Assembly: GCA_964606575.1 (NCBI GenBank)
Contig: CAZSHA010000004.1
Location: forward strand, 1-64,000
Length of the DNA: 64,000 nt
Direction of reading: 5' to 3'
Origin: RGIG4576 sp964606575
GTDB lineage: Bacteria; Bacteroidota; Bacteroidia; Bacteroidales; Muribaculaceae
Under the pieces are notes generated by a model. It was not told the origin of the DNA. It did not search any database and worked only from the letters and a program-made list of their open reading frames with translations. Below, in pieces: positions 34,793 to 43,874 of the stretch. The stretch's first letter is position 1. Every line of letters starts with the position of its first letter. Made by a program: the position numbers and the translations under genes.

Positions 34793-35767
34793 ATGAAATA
34801 TATAAGCCTTGCCAATACAAATGCACATCGACTTCCATTTTATCTTGCAATGGAAGAGTATATTGCAAAGTATCTTGATGAAGACGAGGCTTTCTTTATG
34901 TGGCAGGTGCGACCTACAGTCATTTTTGGCAGAAATCAATTGATTGAAAAAGAAGTTAATTTGCAGTACTGCAAGGCACATGGAATTGAAACCTATCGTA
35001 GAAAAAGTGGTGGTGGATGTGTATATGCCGATATGGGAAATATTATGTTTTCCTATATAACGAAAACATATAATGTTGCCGAGGCTTATGGTAAATATAT
35101 TTCAAAGATTGTTGACGCATTAAAAACTCTTGGAGTATATGCAATGGCTTCGGGGAGAAACGATATTGTCATCGACGGAAGAAAAGTATCAGGTAACGCC
35201 TTTTATCATGTGAATGGCAAGAGTGTTGTTCATGGGACAATGCTATATGATACCGACGTTGCTAATATGGAAAATGCAATAACGCCTGCAGTAGCTAAAT
35301 TAATATCGAAAGGTGTTGATTCCGTGCGTAATCGAATAACGATTTTAAATAAATACTTGAGTATCTCAATAGATGATTTCAAGAAAATAATCATAAAAGA
35401 TTTGTGCGATGAAACTGTCGTTTTGGATGAGCAGGCTGAAAGCGTTATATCTGATATAGAGAAAACCTATCTGAGCGATAGTTTCATATATGGTAATAAT
35501 CCGCATTGCAACATTGAAAAAAATACACGAATTGAGGGTGTGGGTGAATTTAAAGTATTAATCGAAGTGAATAAATCTATTATAAAGAAAATCAATATAA
35601 TGGGCGACTACTTTTTGAATGGAGAAATAGATGCCCAATTATTAGAGAAACTTATCGGTATACCCTATGATGAATGTTCTATAAGGTGTGCCTTAGATGA
35701 TGTGAATGTGGGTGATGTCATTTTGAATTTAAACAAGGAACAATTTATAAAATTAATAATAATCTAA
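34793..35767 (+). CDS. lplA: Lipoate--protein ligase
   Basis: LplA attaches lipoate to carrier-protein lysines through lipoyl-AMP. The 324-residue protein (ATG 34793, MKYISLAN) shows the lipoyl-binding segment RRKSGGGCVYADMGN, SGRNDIVIDGRKVSGNAF with the catalytic-site Lys, and a C-terminal accessory domain (GVGEFKVLIEVNK). It is eight bases upstream of gcvT in the glycine cleavage operon, so GcvH is its likely substrate. Confidence 0.92.
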   Translation: MKYISLANTNAHRLPFYLAMEEYIAKYLDEDEAFFMWQVRPTVIFGRNQLIEKEVNLQYCKAHGIETYRRKSGGGCVYADMGNIMFSYITKTYNVAEAYGKYISKIVDALKTLGVYAMASGRNDIVIDGRKVSGNAFYHVNGKSVVHGTMLYDTDVANMENAITPAVAKLISKGVDSVRNRITILNKYLSISIDDFKKIIIKDLCDETVVLDEQAESVISDIEKTYLSDSFIYGNNPHCNIEKNTRIEGVGEFKVLIEVNKSIIKKINIMGDYFLNGEIDAQLLEKLIGIPYDECSIRCALDDVNVGDVILNLNKEQFIKLIII

Positions 35768-35775
35768 TAACTGAT

Positions 35776-36870
35776 ATGGAAGCAAATAAAAGAACATGCC
35801 TATATGACAAGCATGTAGCTTTGGGGGCTTTGATAAGTCCATTTGGAGGTTTTGATATGCCTATCCAGTATGCTGGAATAGTTGAGGAACATAATGCGGT
35901 GAGAAATCATTGTGGTGTTTTTGATGTATCTCACATGGGTGAGGTGAGCGTAAAAGGTGAAGATGCTGAGAAATTTGTGAATCACATTTTTACGAATGAC
36001 ATATCTAATGCTCCTATAGGAAAGATCTTCTATGGCTTAATGCTTTATCCTAATGGAGGTGCAGTAGATGATTTGCTTGTGTACAAGCGTGGAGAAAAAG
36101 ACTTTTTCCTTGTGATAAATGCAGCTAACATAGACAAAGATGTTGATTGGATTATGCAGAATAAGGATGGGTATAAAGTGGAAGTTGTAAATGAAAGCGA
36201 GCAATATGGTGAGATTGCTGTTCAAGGACCAGAGGCAGAAGACAGCATAGAAAACATATTGGGAGTAACTTGTGCTGAATTAGGTTTCTACACTTTCAAG
36301 GAGTTAGATATTGCAGGTGAAACAATCATCATAAGCCGTACTGGTTATACTGGAGAAGACGGTTTTGAAATATATGCAAGCCATGAATTGACTTGCAAAC
36401 TATGGGATAAGTTGATTGAGTCTGGCAAGGTTGCACCATGTGGATTGGGTTGCCGTGATACGTTGCGTTTTGAGGTGGGATTGCCACTTTATGGCGATGA
36501 GTTGAGCGCGGAAATCACCCCAATCGAGGCATGCCTCGGAATCTTCGTGAAGACCGATAAAGAGGAATTCATTGGAAAAGATGTTGTGAAGAAACAGAAG
36601 GAAGAGGGGGTGCCACGTAAACTTGTAGGAATAGAATTGCATGATAAGGCTATTCCACGTCATGGCTACGAAGTGTTGTCGGGTGACGAGGTGATAGGTT
36701 ATGTTACAACAGGCTATCGTTGTATATCTGTTGACAAGAGCGTAGCTTTAGCATTGATTGACTCTAAGTTTGCTAATATGGGCGATTCTGTCAAGATTAA
36801 GATTCGCAAAAAAGTGTTTGACGGAACAATAGTCGCGCGTAAATTCTATAAAAAGAGTTACAAGAAATAA
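35776..36870 (+). CDS. gcvT: Glycine cleavage T protein (aminomethyltransferase)
   Basis: GcvT releases ammonia from the aminomethyl-lipoyl group on GcvH and passes the one-carbon unit to tetrahydrofolate. The 364-residue protein has PIQYAGIVEEHNAVRNHCGVFD (start of the folate domain, here named by its opening PIQYAGIVEEHNA), FDVSHMGEV, GYTGEDGFEIY and a C-terminal barrel domain with GYVTTG. The length is standard. It is preceded by lplA and followed by gcvH after 29 bases. Confidence 0.97.
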   Translation: MEANKRTCLYDKHVALGALISPFGGFDMPIQYAGIVEEHNAVRNHCGVFDVSHMGEVSVKGEDAEKFVNHIFTNDISNAPIGKIFYGLMLYPNGGAVDDLLVYKRGEKDFFLVINAANIDKDVDWIMQNKDGYKVEVVNESEQYGEIAVQGPEAEDSIENILGVTCAELGFYTFKELDIAGETIIISRTGYTGEDGFEIYASHELTCKLWDKLIESGKVAPCGLGCRDTLRFEVGLPLYGDELSAEITPIEACLGIFVKTDKEEFIGKDVVKKQKEEGVPRKLVGIELHDKAIPRHGYEVLSGDEVIGYVTTGYRCISVDKSVALALIDSKFANMGDSVKIKIRKKVFDGTIVARKFYKKSYKK

Positions 36871-36899
36871 ATTTAATAACAATATAAAATTAAAAAATT

Positions 36900-37286
36900 A
36901 TGAGCAAGATATTAGAAGGGCTTTATTATGCTGAGTCACACGAGTTTGTAAAAGTTGAAGGTGAATTTGGTTATGTTGGTATAACTGATTATGCTCAAGA
37001 GCAATTAGGTAATGTCGTTTATGTAGATATGCCAGAGGTTGACGATGAAGTTACTGCTGGTGAGGAATTTGGTGCTGTAGAAAGTGTTAAGGCTGCTAGT
37101 GACCTTTATTCTCCTGTAAGCGGAGTGGTAGTGGAAGTGAATGAGGAATTGGACGGCGATCCTGGAGCAATTAATAAAGATGCTTATGCTAATTGGATTA
37201 TAAAGGTGAAATTGAGTAATCCTAGCGAAGTGGAGAACTTGATGGATGCTGAAGCATACGCAAAGTGCATTGAAAACGAACATTAA
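36900..37286 (+). CDS. gcvH: Glycine cleavage H protein
   Basis: GcvH is the small lipoylated carrier that shuttles the aminomethyl group between P, T and L proteins. The 128-residue protein has HEFVKVEGEFGYVGITDYA and the lipoyl site ESVKAAS with K64. The length is normal. All partner enzymes and a lipoate ligase are in the same operon. Confidence 0.97.
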   Translation: MSKILEGLYYAESHEFVKVEGEFGYVGITDYAQEQLGNVVYVDMPEVDDEVTAGEEFGAVESVKAASDLYSPVSGVVVEVNEELDGDPGAINKDAYANWIIKVKLSNPSEVENLMDAEAYAKCIENEH

Positions 37287-37304
37287 TCAGAAATAAAAGC
37301 CAAT

Positions 37305-38630
37305 ATGAATTATAAGTATTTTCCGCATACTGCCAGCGAGCTTGATAAAATGCTTGAGGTGTGCGGAAAACGCTCTTTGGATGAACTTTTTGATGAAATT
37401 CCAGAAGAAATCCAATTTAAGCGTGACTATGATTTGCCTAGCGAGATGAGCGAGGTTGAGTTGCGTAGGTTCTTCGCTGAACTAGGTGCGAAAAACATAC
37501 CTCTTACTTGTTTTGCTGGTGCTGGATGTTATGACCATTATTCGCCAGCTGTTATATCGCATATAATCAGCCGTTCGGAGTTTTTAACCTCATACACGCC
37601 GTATCAATCTGAAATATCTCAAGGCACGTTGCAATATATTTTTGAGTTCCAGTCAATGATGGCAGAACTTACTGGTATGGAAGTGGCTAACGCTTCGATG
37701 TACGACGGTGCGACAGCTACAGCCGAAGCGATGATGATGACGGTGAGTGCCGCAAAAAAGAAAAATAAGGTTTTGGTTTCGTCTACATTGAATCCAAATG
37801 TTAAAGATGTACTTGAAACTTATTCTAAATATAACGGTATTGACCTTGAGTATATAGCAGAGAAAGGCGGTATTACAGATAAGGCTGATTTTGAGTCTAA
37901 AATTTCGGCTGGCGATGTGGCTGGTGTTATAGTAGCTGCACCTAACTATTATGGTATCATTGAGGACTATAGCGGCTGGGCAGATACGTGCCATGCACAA
38001 AAGTCGTTGTTGGCTGTTAATTGTCAGGCTTCTGCTCTTGGAGCTATTAAATCTCCAGGAGAGTGGGGTGCTGATATCGCCGCTGGAGATGGACAAAGTT
38101 TTGGTATTCCGATGAGTTTCGGAGGCCCATACGTAGGTTTCTTATGCACAAGGAAATCATTAATCCGAAAAATGCCTGGGCGTGTTGTGGGTGCTACAAA
38201 GGATTTGAACGGAAAACGCTCGTTCGTGCTTACGTTGCAAGCGCGTGAGCAGCATATCCGTCGTGAAAAGGCTACCAGCAATATATGTTCTAATCAGAGC
38301 CTTATGGCATTGTATGTTACAATATATATGTCGCTTATGGGCTCAAAAGGTCTGAAAGAGGTTAATGAGCTAGGCTATAGCGGCGCTCATTATCTAGCAG
38401 AGCAACTTTGCTTGACAGGCAAATGTGAGCTTGCATATCCCGATAAGCCTTTCTTGAATGAATTTGCGGTGAGATCCACGTTAGATATAGACAGGTTGCA
38501 AGCGGCATGTGCCGAACAAGGTTTGTTGGCTGGCGTAAAGATTGCCGATGATAAATTGTTGCTTTGCGTAACAGAGATGCGTAGCAAGGCGGAGATTGAT
38601 AAATTAGTGGAAATAGTAAAACAATTTTAA
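37305..38630 (+). CDS. gcvPA: Glycine dehydrogenase (decarboxylating) subunit 1
   Basis: Subunit 1 is the non-PLP-binding half of the split P protein, which decarboxylates glycine. The 441-residue protein shows FAGAGCYDHYSPAV, YTPYQSEISQGTLQ, and AGDGQSFGIPMSFGGP. It corresponds to the N-terminal half of single-chain GcvP. The order gcvPA then gcvPB (12-base gap) is the usual split arrangement. Confidence 0.96.
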   Translation: MNYKYFPHTASELDKMLEVCGKRSLDELFDEIPEEIQFKRDYDLPSEMSEVELRRFFAELGAKNIPLTCFAGAGCYDHYSPAVISHIISRSEFLTSYTPYQSEISQGTLQYIFEFQSMMAELTGMEVANASMYDGATATAEAMMMTVSAAKKKNKVLVSSTLNPNVKDVLETYSKYNGIDLEYIAEKGGITDKADFESKISAGDVAGVIVAAPNYYGIIEDYSGWADTCHAQKSLLAVNCQASALGAIKSPGEWGADIAAGDGQSFGIPMSFGGPYVGFLCTRKSLIRKMPGRVVGATKDLNGKRSFVLTLQAREQHIRREKATSNICSNQSLMALYVTIYMSLMGSKGLKEVNELGYSGAHYLAEQLCLTGKCELAYPDKPFLNEFAVRSTLDIDRLQAACAEQGLLAGVKIADDKLLLCVTEMRSKAEIDKLVEIVKQF

Positions 38631-38642
38631 GCCTGAACGATT

Positions 38643-40121
38643 ATGAACAGTACATTTTATGGAAAATTGATATTCGAGTTAGGCGAAACCGGTAGAGTAG
38701 GTTACTCTTTGCCTAAAAATGAGTTGCCAAGCTATAATATGGCATCTTTGCCTGATAACTTGAAGCGTGAAACAGAAATGGCATTGCCTGAAGTTGACGA
38801 GTTATCGGTAGTACGCCATTATACTAATATGAGCAACAATAATTTCGGTGTTGACACAGGATTTTATCCGCTAGGCTCATGTACTATGAAGTATAATCCT
38901 AAGATTAATGAGGAGATTAGCGGTTTGCCGTCTTTCGCATCATTGCATCCGTTGCAAAGCATTGACACTGTGCAAGGAGCATTGGAGGTGTATTATAATC
39001 TTCAACGAAGCCTATCGGAGATTTCTGGATTGAGTGAATTCACATTAAATCCATTTGCTGGTGCTCATGGCGAGTTGACTGGATTGATGGTGATTCGCGC
39101 ATACCATAATAGTAAGGGTGATTTTAAACGTGTAAAAGTGATCGTACCTGATTCGGCTCATGGTACAAACCCAGCCAGTGCTGCCGTTTGTGGTTTGCAA
39201 GTCGTTCAAGTGAAAAGTCTTGCCGATGGCACTGTGGATGTTGAAGATTTGAAAGCTCATTTAGATGACACCGTTGCTGCTATAATGATGACAAATCCTA
39301 ATACGCTCGGTATTTTTGAACGCAACATACCCGAAATTGCTAAATTGGTGCATGATTGTGGCGGTTTGCTTTATTACGATGGAGCTAATCTTAATGCTTT
39401 GCTTGGGAAATGCCGTCCTGGTGATATGGGATTTGACGTTATGCACATCAATTTGCACAAGACATTCTCTACTCCTCATGGTGGTGGTGGCCCCGGCTCT
39501 GGTCCTGTGGGTGTTCGTGCTGGTTTGGAGAAATTCTTGCCTAATCCCCATGTTAAGAAGGACGAGAATGGGAAGTTCTATATTGACAAAGATAAGGATG
39601 CTCTAGGTTCTGTTTCAGCGTTTACTGGCAACTTCAGTGTTATGCTGAAAGCTTATTCATATATATTGACGCTTGGCAAAGAGAACCTCAAGATGGTTGG
39701 ACCATACGCAACTTTGAATGCCAATTATATAAAGGATTCGTTGAAAGATGTGTTTGAATTGCCAATAGACGTAGTGTGCAAGCATGAGTTTGTATTCGAC
39801 GGATTGAAGGACAAGAGTCAAGGTGTTACCACTATGAATGTGGCAAAACGCCTGCTTGATTACGGTTTCCATGCTCCAACGATATATTTTCCGCTGTTGT
39901 TCCATGAATCATTGATGATAGAACCGTGTGAGAACGAGAGCAAGGACACGCTTGACAATTTTATTGCGGTGATGCGAAAGATTGCACAAGAGGCAGCCGA
40001 AGACCCTGAAATGGTGAAAACTTCACCACACAATACGCCTGTGCGTCGTCCTGATGATACGCTTGCGGCTACACATCCTATTGTGACTTATCGTGAACTA
40101 TTAGCCGACACTGAGGCATGA
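38643..40121 (+). CDS. gcvPB: Glycine dehydrogenase (decarboxylating) subunit 2
   Basis: Subunit 2 carries the PLP cofactor of the P protein. The 492-residue protein shows FYPLGSCTMKYNP, DSAHGTNPASAA and the PLP lysine K273 in NLHKTFSTPHGGGGPGSG. It ends with an ATGA overlap onto lpd, indicating coupled translation. Confidence 0.96.
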   Translation: MNSTFYGKLIFELGETGRVGYSLPKNELPSYNMASLPDNLKRETEMALPEVDELSVVRHYTNMSNNNFGVDTGFYPLGSCTMKYNPKINEEISGLPSFASLHPLQSIDTVQGALEVYYNLQRSLSEISGLSEFTLNPFAGAHGELTGLMVIRAYHNSKGDFKRVKVIVPDSAHGTNPASAAVCGLQVVQVKSLADGTVDVEDLKAHLDDTVAAIMMTNPNTLGIFERNIPEIAKLVHDCGGLLYYDGANLNALLGKCRPGDMGFDVMHINLHKTFSTPHGGGGPGSGPVGVRAGLEKFLPNPHVKKDENGKFYIDKDKDALGSVSAFTGNFSVMLKAYSYILTLGKENLKMVGPYATLNANYIKDSLKDVFELPIDVVCKHEFVFDGLKDKSQGVTTMNVAKRLLDYGFHAPTIYFPLLFHESLMIEPCENESKDTLDNFIAVMRKIAQEAAEDPEMVKTSPHNTPVRRPDDTLAATHPIVTYRELLADTEA

Positions 40122-41467
40122 AAACCGATATTATCATAATAGGAGCCGGTCCTGGTGGCTATGAAACTGCTCATTATGCCGCGGCTCAAGGATTATCTGT
40201 TACGATATTCGAGGCTCGAGAGTTGGGCGGTACATGCTTGAACCGTGGTTGTATACCCACTAAGACACTTTGTAAGAATGCCGATATTCTCAATCACTTG
40301 AAAGAGGCTGAAACATTTGGTATAGGCGATGTGGCTTATAGTGTAGATTTCGCTAAAATGATTGAACGCAAGAATGTTGTTGTGGCACAATTGCGTGAGG
40401 GCGTAGCGATGGCATTGAAGCATCCCAATATCACGCTTGTGAATGGCGAGGCTGTCATAACATCTGCGAAGTCGATCGTGTGTGGTGGCGAAAGTTATGA
40501 ATGCGACAATATGATTATTGCCACTGGTTCAAAACCTAAATTGTTGCCTATCGATGGTGCTGAATTGCCGTGTGTACTTACTAGCGACGATATTTTAGAC
40601 CTAGATATGCTGCCTAAGAGCCTCTGTATCATAGGCGGTGGAGTTATTGGTTTGGAATTTGCATCTATTTTCAATAGTTTGGGAGTGGATGTGTCAATAG
40701 TTGAGTTCTGTAAGGAGATTATTCCAAACTTTGATAGCGACTTGGCAAAACGATTGCGTCAGTCGTTAGCAAAGAAAGGTGTTAACATCAACGTTGGTGC
40801 TGGTGTAACCCAAATAATCAGCAATGATGATGGTTCAGCTACAGTGAAATATGAGCAGAAAGGAAAGCCGCTAGAAATCTCGTGTGAAAAGGTACTTATG
40901 GCAGTAGGGCGTGCTGCTTGTTTGCCACAAGGCATAGAAACGTCGGGCGTGGATTTCTCTCCACGAGGTATTGCTGTTGACGATAACATGCTTACTTCAG
41001 TGGCAGGAGTGTATGCAATAGGTGATGTTAACGCTCGCTGTATGCTTGCTCATGCTGCCACTTTCCAAGGCAAACGAGCTGTCAATACTATTTTAGGCAA
41101 GGAAGACAATATACGTCTTGACATTATGCCGTCGGCAATATTCACATCGCCAGAAGCGGCAATGGTTGGTGTCACTGAAAGCTATTGCAAAGAGCATGGG
41201 GTGGATGCCGTTGTTAAAAAGGCATTTTTCCGTGCCAATGGAAAGGCTGTGGCTATGAATAAAACCGACGGAATCCTCAAACTGGTAGTATCAGCCGCAG
41301 ACAGGCGTATACTTGGATGCCATATATTAGGAGCTCATGCAGCCGACTTGATACAAGAAGTTGCAGCCATGATGAATTGTGATGCCACAGTTGATGCTTT
41401 AAAAGATATTATCCACGCGCATCCTACGCTTGGCGAAGTTGTGTTGCAGGCTGCATTGCAGCAATAG
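40118..41467 (+). CDS. lpdA: Dihydrolipoyl dehydrogenase (L protein)
   Basis: The L protein reoxidises dihydrolipoyl-GcvH with FAD and NAD. The 449-residue protein has IIGAGPGGYETA, the redox pair C40/C45 in GGTCLNRGCIPTK, the NAD site IIGGGVIGLEFA, AIGDVNARCMLAHAA, and the C-terminal His-Glu of HAHPTLGEVV. Its place at the end of the operon argues that it serves the glycine system, although it could also serve 2-oxoacid dehydrogenases. Confidence 0.95.
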   Translation: MKTDIIIIGAGPGGYETAHYAAAQGLSVTIFEARELGGTCLNRGCIPTKTLCKNADILNHLKEAETFGIGDVAYSVDFAKMIERKNVVVAQLREGVAMALKHPNITLVNGEAVITSAKSIVCGGESYECDNMIIATGSKPKLLPIDGAELPCVLTSDDILDLDMLPKSLCIIGGGVIGLEFASIFNSLGVDVSIVEFCKEIIPNFDSDLAKRLRQSLAKKGVNINVGAGVTQIISNDDGSATVKYEQKGKPLEISCEKVLMAVGRAACLPQGIETSGVDFSPRGIAVDDNMLTSVAGVYAIGDVNARCMLAHAATFQGKRAVNTILGKEDNIRLDIMPSAIFTSPEAAMVGVTESYCKEHGVDAVVKKAFFRANGKAVAMNKTDGILKLVVSAADRRILGCHILGAHAADLIQEVAAMMNCDATVDALKDIIHAHPTLGEVVLQAALQQ

Positions 41468-41540
41468 AAGCCTAGCTTGAGATACAAGAGGAGCGATGTT
41501 GACACGATAGCTTTTTAACAGAGAATTAGTTTGAATGTAA

Positions 41541-41587
41541 AATACCCTAAGATTGGCTAACTGTAGCGAAATCAATCTTGGGGTATT
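41541..41587 (+). terminator. Terminator of the glycine cleavage operon
   Basis: AATACCCTAAGATTG and CAATCTTGGGGTATT pair over 15 bases with one G-U, followed by a modest T-rich tail. It lies 73 bases after the lpd stop. Confidence 0.75.
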
Positions 41588-41590
41588 CTT

Positions 41591-41675
41591 TATTATTACT
41601 GTTCGATAAAATGTGTACTTTTACCCATGATTATAATGTTGTTTTATAAAAAACTATTATTACTGTCCGATAAAA
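41591..41675 (+). repeat. Direct repeat pair ATTATTACTGTYCGATAAA
   Basis: A 21-base element at 41591-41611 recurs at 41655-41675 with one difference (T or C in ACTGTYCGAT). The copies are 64 bases apart, just after the operon terminator and just before the phage-like fragment. They could be operator copies, the ends of a small mobile element or integration scars. Confidence 0.6.
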
Positions 41676-41681
41676 GTTTTT

Positions 41682-42059
41682 TTGAGTAAAAGAAAAAATA
41701 GGGCTGATTCCATTATCAGAACCAATAGCATAATCGAGAACACGAGCCGTAAGGAACACGGGAAAACGGTGTTGCTGGCTGATTCGAGAGGCAACAGCCT
41801 CGCCCGTGTTGATTCAAGGGATGTTTCCCTGATATTTACGGTTCAAGGCGACACGGAAGCAGATTTCAAAGAAAAGAGGGATGCTTTCTATCAAGTACTT
41901 TATAATGGAGCGATAGAGCTGTCAGTGCCTAAAGAGAGCGAAAACATATATTATCTTGTCTACAAGGGGAAAGGCAACAGCTATAGCCAGAATAGGGCGA
42001 GGACTTTTTGCAAGTTCGCGGCCAAATTTGAAGAGCCGAATCCCAATAACAGGAAATAG
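41682..42059 (+). pseudogene. Phage tail-like protein fragment
   Basis: The 125-residue frame starts at TTG 41682. Its second half (LADSRGNSLARVDSRDVSLIF, here cited by LADSRGNSLARVD; then ADFKEKRDAFYQVLYNGAIEL and FAAKFEEPNPNNR) reminds me of tail or distal-tail proteins in Bacteroidales prophages, which end in a KFTEPNP-like strand. No other phage gene is nearby, so I read it as a relic or a domesticated piece. The assignment is from memory of the motif pattern and is tentative. Confidence 0.4.
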
Positions 42060-42082
42060 CTTGCGCGGATTGTATTAAGAAA

Positions 42083-42117
42083 GTCTCATGATTTTGCTTT
42101 TGGCTCAATCATGGGAC
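42083..42117. terminator. Hairpin between the phage-like fragment and the unknown membrane gene
   Basis: GTCTCATGATT and AATCATGGGAC form an 11-base stem (one G-U) with a 13-base loop, between two convergent genes. The following T tract is weak. Confidence 0.5.
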
Positions 42118-42157
42118 ACTATGTATTTTACGCATTTGCGCTGCTGCGCGTTATCCT

Positions 42158-42610
42158 TTATTTCATGAAGTTGTTGTAATCATCTACGGTGATTTTGGCT
42201 AGTGTGGCTGGCATCTCCTTTCCGATCAGCTTGTAATAGCGGGATAGCTTGGTCTTTAATGGCTCCAATTTCTCTTGGATATATTCTTCTTTAGGTACTC
42301 TTTTTTTTTGATAACTGCTATAAAGAGTAATATCATCTGGCAAAGCTCGGACGGTACGAACGATATCCAAAAAATGGCTGATGTAACATTGGTTCAGCGT
42401 TTTATACAGCATATCTTTGTCACCAGCTAGGTACATCAAGAATAATTCTTGTTTGTCAATCTCACTCTCGCTGTTATTGTAGTTTTGCGCGTAGTTGCAA
42501 AAGCGTTTCTCCAAATTTTTCACGCTCGTTGTCATTCCCCACACCTTGAAGAACAAAATAATGCATAGCACAGTTACCACAATCAGAATAAATACGAAAA
42601 ATCCATTCAT
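42158..42610 (-). CDS. Membrane-anchored protein of unknown function
   Basis: The 150-residue protein has one N-terminal membrane helix (FVFILIVVTVLCIILFF) followed by a helical soluble region with a coiled-coil-like start (MTTSVKNLEKRF). A TACTTTTG -7 element lies upstream. I do not recognise a catalytic motif. It lies in a small accessory patch next to a phage-like fragment, so a mobile origin is possible but unproven. Confidence 0.6.
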   Translation of the reverse strand: MNGFFVFILIVVTVLCIILFFKVWGMTTSVKNLEKRFCNYAQNYNNSESEIDKQELFLMYLAGDKDMLYKTLNQCYISHFLDIVRTVRALPDDITLYSSYQKKRVPKEEYIQEKLEPLKTKLSRYYKLIGKEMPATLAKITVDDYNNFMK

Positions 42611-42646
42611 AATACTTAATTTTAATGTTAATTAATAATTTTAGTG

Positions 42647-42654
42647 CAAAAGTA
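42647..42654 (-). promoter_or_regulatory. -7 element TACTTTTG for the unknown membrane protein
   Basis: CAAAAGTA on the plus strand is TACTTTTG on the minus strand, 37 bases before the ATG at 42610. Confidence 0.45.
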
Positions 42655-43109
42655 GCCAAAACAGCCCGATTCCACCCCCCCTAATTGCTAAAAAATATTA
42701 AATATGCTTTAGGGCATGTTTTGCACAAAATCACATAATGCAATTCCTTGTGTGTATAAGGTATTTTAATCATTCGTCTATTTAAAGGTTTTTTATTTCG
42801 TGCATGTTGTCGGCTTATTGTTTTTAATTTGGTTAAAATGTAATATTTGTGCTGTTGGCGTTGCATCATATTATCGGGAAATTCCTATCTTTGGGAAGAT
42901 AACGAACTATATATTTTATTTTTTACAAATATGGGTGGAAATCATAGTTTTCCCCTATTCACTGGCTGTAAAGAATAATACCTAGCGGCATTGGCTACCG
43001 ACCTTGTGATGTGGAGAAAAAGAAGTAAAGGAAATGGCAGTAATAAGTGTAATAAAAGTTATAGGAAAAATGGGAGAAATAGGGTGGGCTGGTAAGGAAT
43101 GATTTTTAG
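42655..43109 (+). other. Gene-poor region with a promoter-like element
   Basis: This 455-base stretch holds no clear gene. TTG (42861-42863), 22 bases, then TATCTTTG (42886-42893) form a promoter-like pair pointing rightwards. Downstream are only tiny frames: ATG 42930 (15 codons), and ATG 43034 to TGA 43102 (22 codons, amphipathic, starting MAVISVIKVIGK). The first half is very A/T rich. A small RNA or micro-protein is possible. Confidence 0.35.
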
Positions 43110-43859
43110 TTAGGTGTGGATGGAGAGGCGAACCCATAGCCAACGAGGTATCATTCTCCAAAAGAATACCAGTAAGGAATATTTCCAGTCGATAATGGCA
43201 ACTCGCTTCTTTTTCATTACGGCTTTGAAAATCTTGTCGGCGGCATATTCTACCGTCATCTGTGCCGGATAGTGTTGACCATCGTCAAGCAGTGCCGTGG
43301 TTACGAATCCTGGGCGTATATCGGTAAATGTGATTTTTAAGCCTTGCATGCGTGCCAACTGGTCAAGGCAATCAAGATAGATATTATTGTACCGTTTTGT
43401 GGCACTATATGAGGGTGAAACGCCTAGTCCCTTAGTGCCTGCAATAGATGATACCGCCACAATGTGACCTGCGAGATTGTGCTGCTTGTAATAATTAAAC
43501 GCAGTATCTATCATTTGTGTGAATCCAAGCACATTGGTACGCACTGTGTCTAGTTCTATGTTAATATCAATTTTGGTGTTCTGGTGTCCCATGCCAGAGC
43601 AATGGAAATAGATATCCATACCACCGAGCCTATCAATCAGTTTGATAAGTTTGTCGGGGGCTTCGGGGTTAGTTATGTCTATCACATCATATTCCACTTG
43701 GTTTGGATATAATGCTTTGAGTTCTTGCAAAGATGATTCCCTGCGTGCTGCTATACCTACTCGCCATCCTTCGGCAATAAACCGTAATGCGACTTCACGA
43801 CCTATACCAGAGGATGCACCCATGATAATAATATGTTTCTTGTTGCTCGTTATCGGCAT
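43110..43859 (-). CDS. Short-chain dehydrogenase/reductase (SDR)
   Basis: The 249-residue protein has the NAD(P)-binding motif GASSGIGREVA, the catalytic serine region VAVSSIAGTKG, YSATK as the YxxxK pair, and RPGFVTT. An extra hydrophobic/basic C-terminal tail (LLVFFWRMIPRWLWVRL) suggests peripheral membrane contact. The substrate is unknown; homologues are usually annotated as SDR oxidoreductases. It is 15 bases from the helicase gene and probably co-transcribed. Confidence 0.88.
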   Translation of the reverse strand: MPITSNKKHIIIMGASSGIGREVALRFIAEGWRVGIAARRESSLQELKALYPNQVEYDVIDITNPEAPDKLIKLIDRLGGMDIYFHCSGMGHQNTKIDINIELDTVRTNVLGFTQMIDTAFNYYKQHNLAGHIVAVSSIAGTKGLGVSPSYSATKRYNNIYLDCLDQLARMQGLKITFTDIRPGFVTTALLDDGQHYPAQMTVEYAADKIFKAVMKKKRVAIIDWKYSLLVFFWRMIPRWLWVRLSIHT

Positions 43860-43874
43860 AAGTATGTTGATTGA

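Noticed and set aside
42800..42985. 61-codon plus-strand frame
   Set aside because: Low-complexity hydrophobic product in A/T-rich DNA, and the promoter-like element at 42886 lies inside it.
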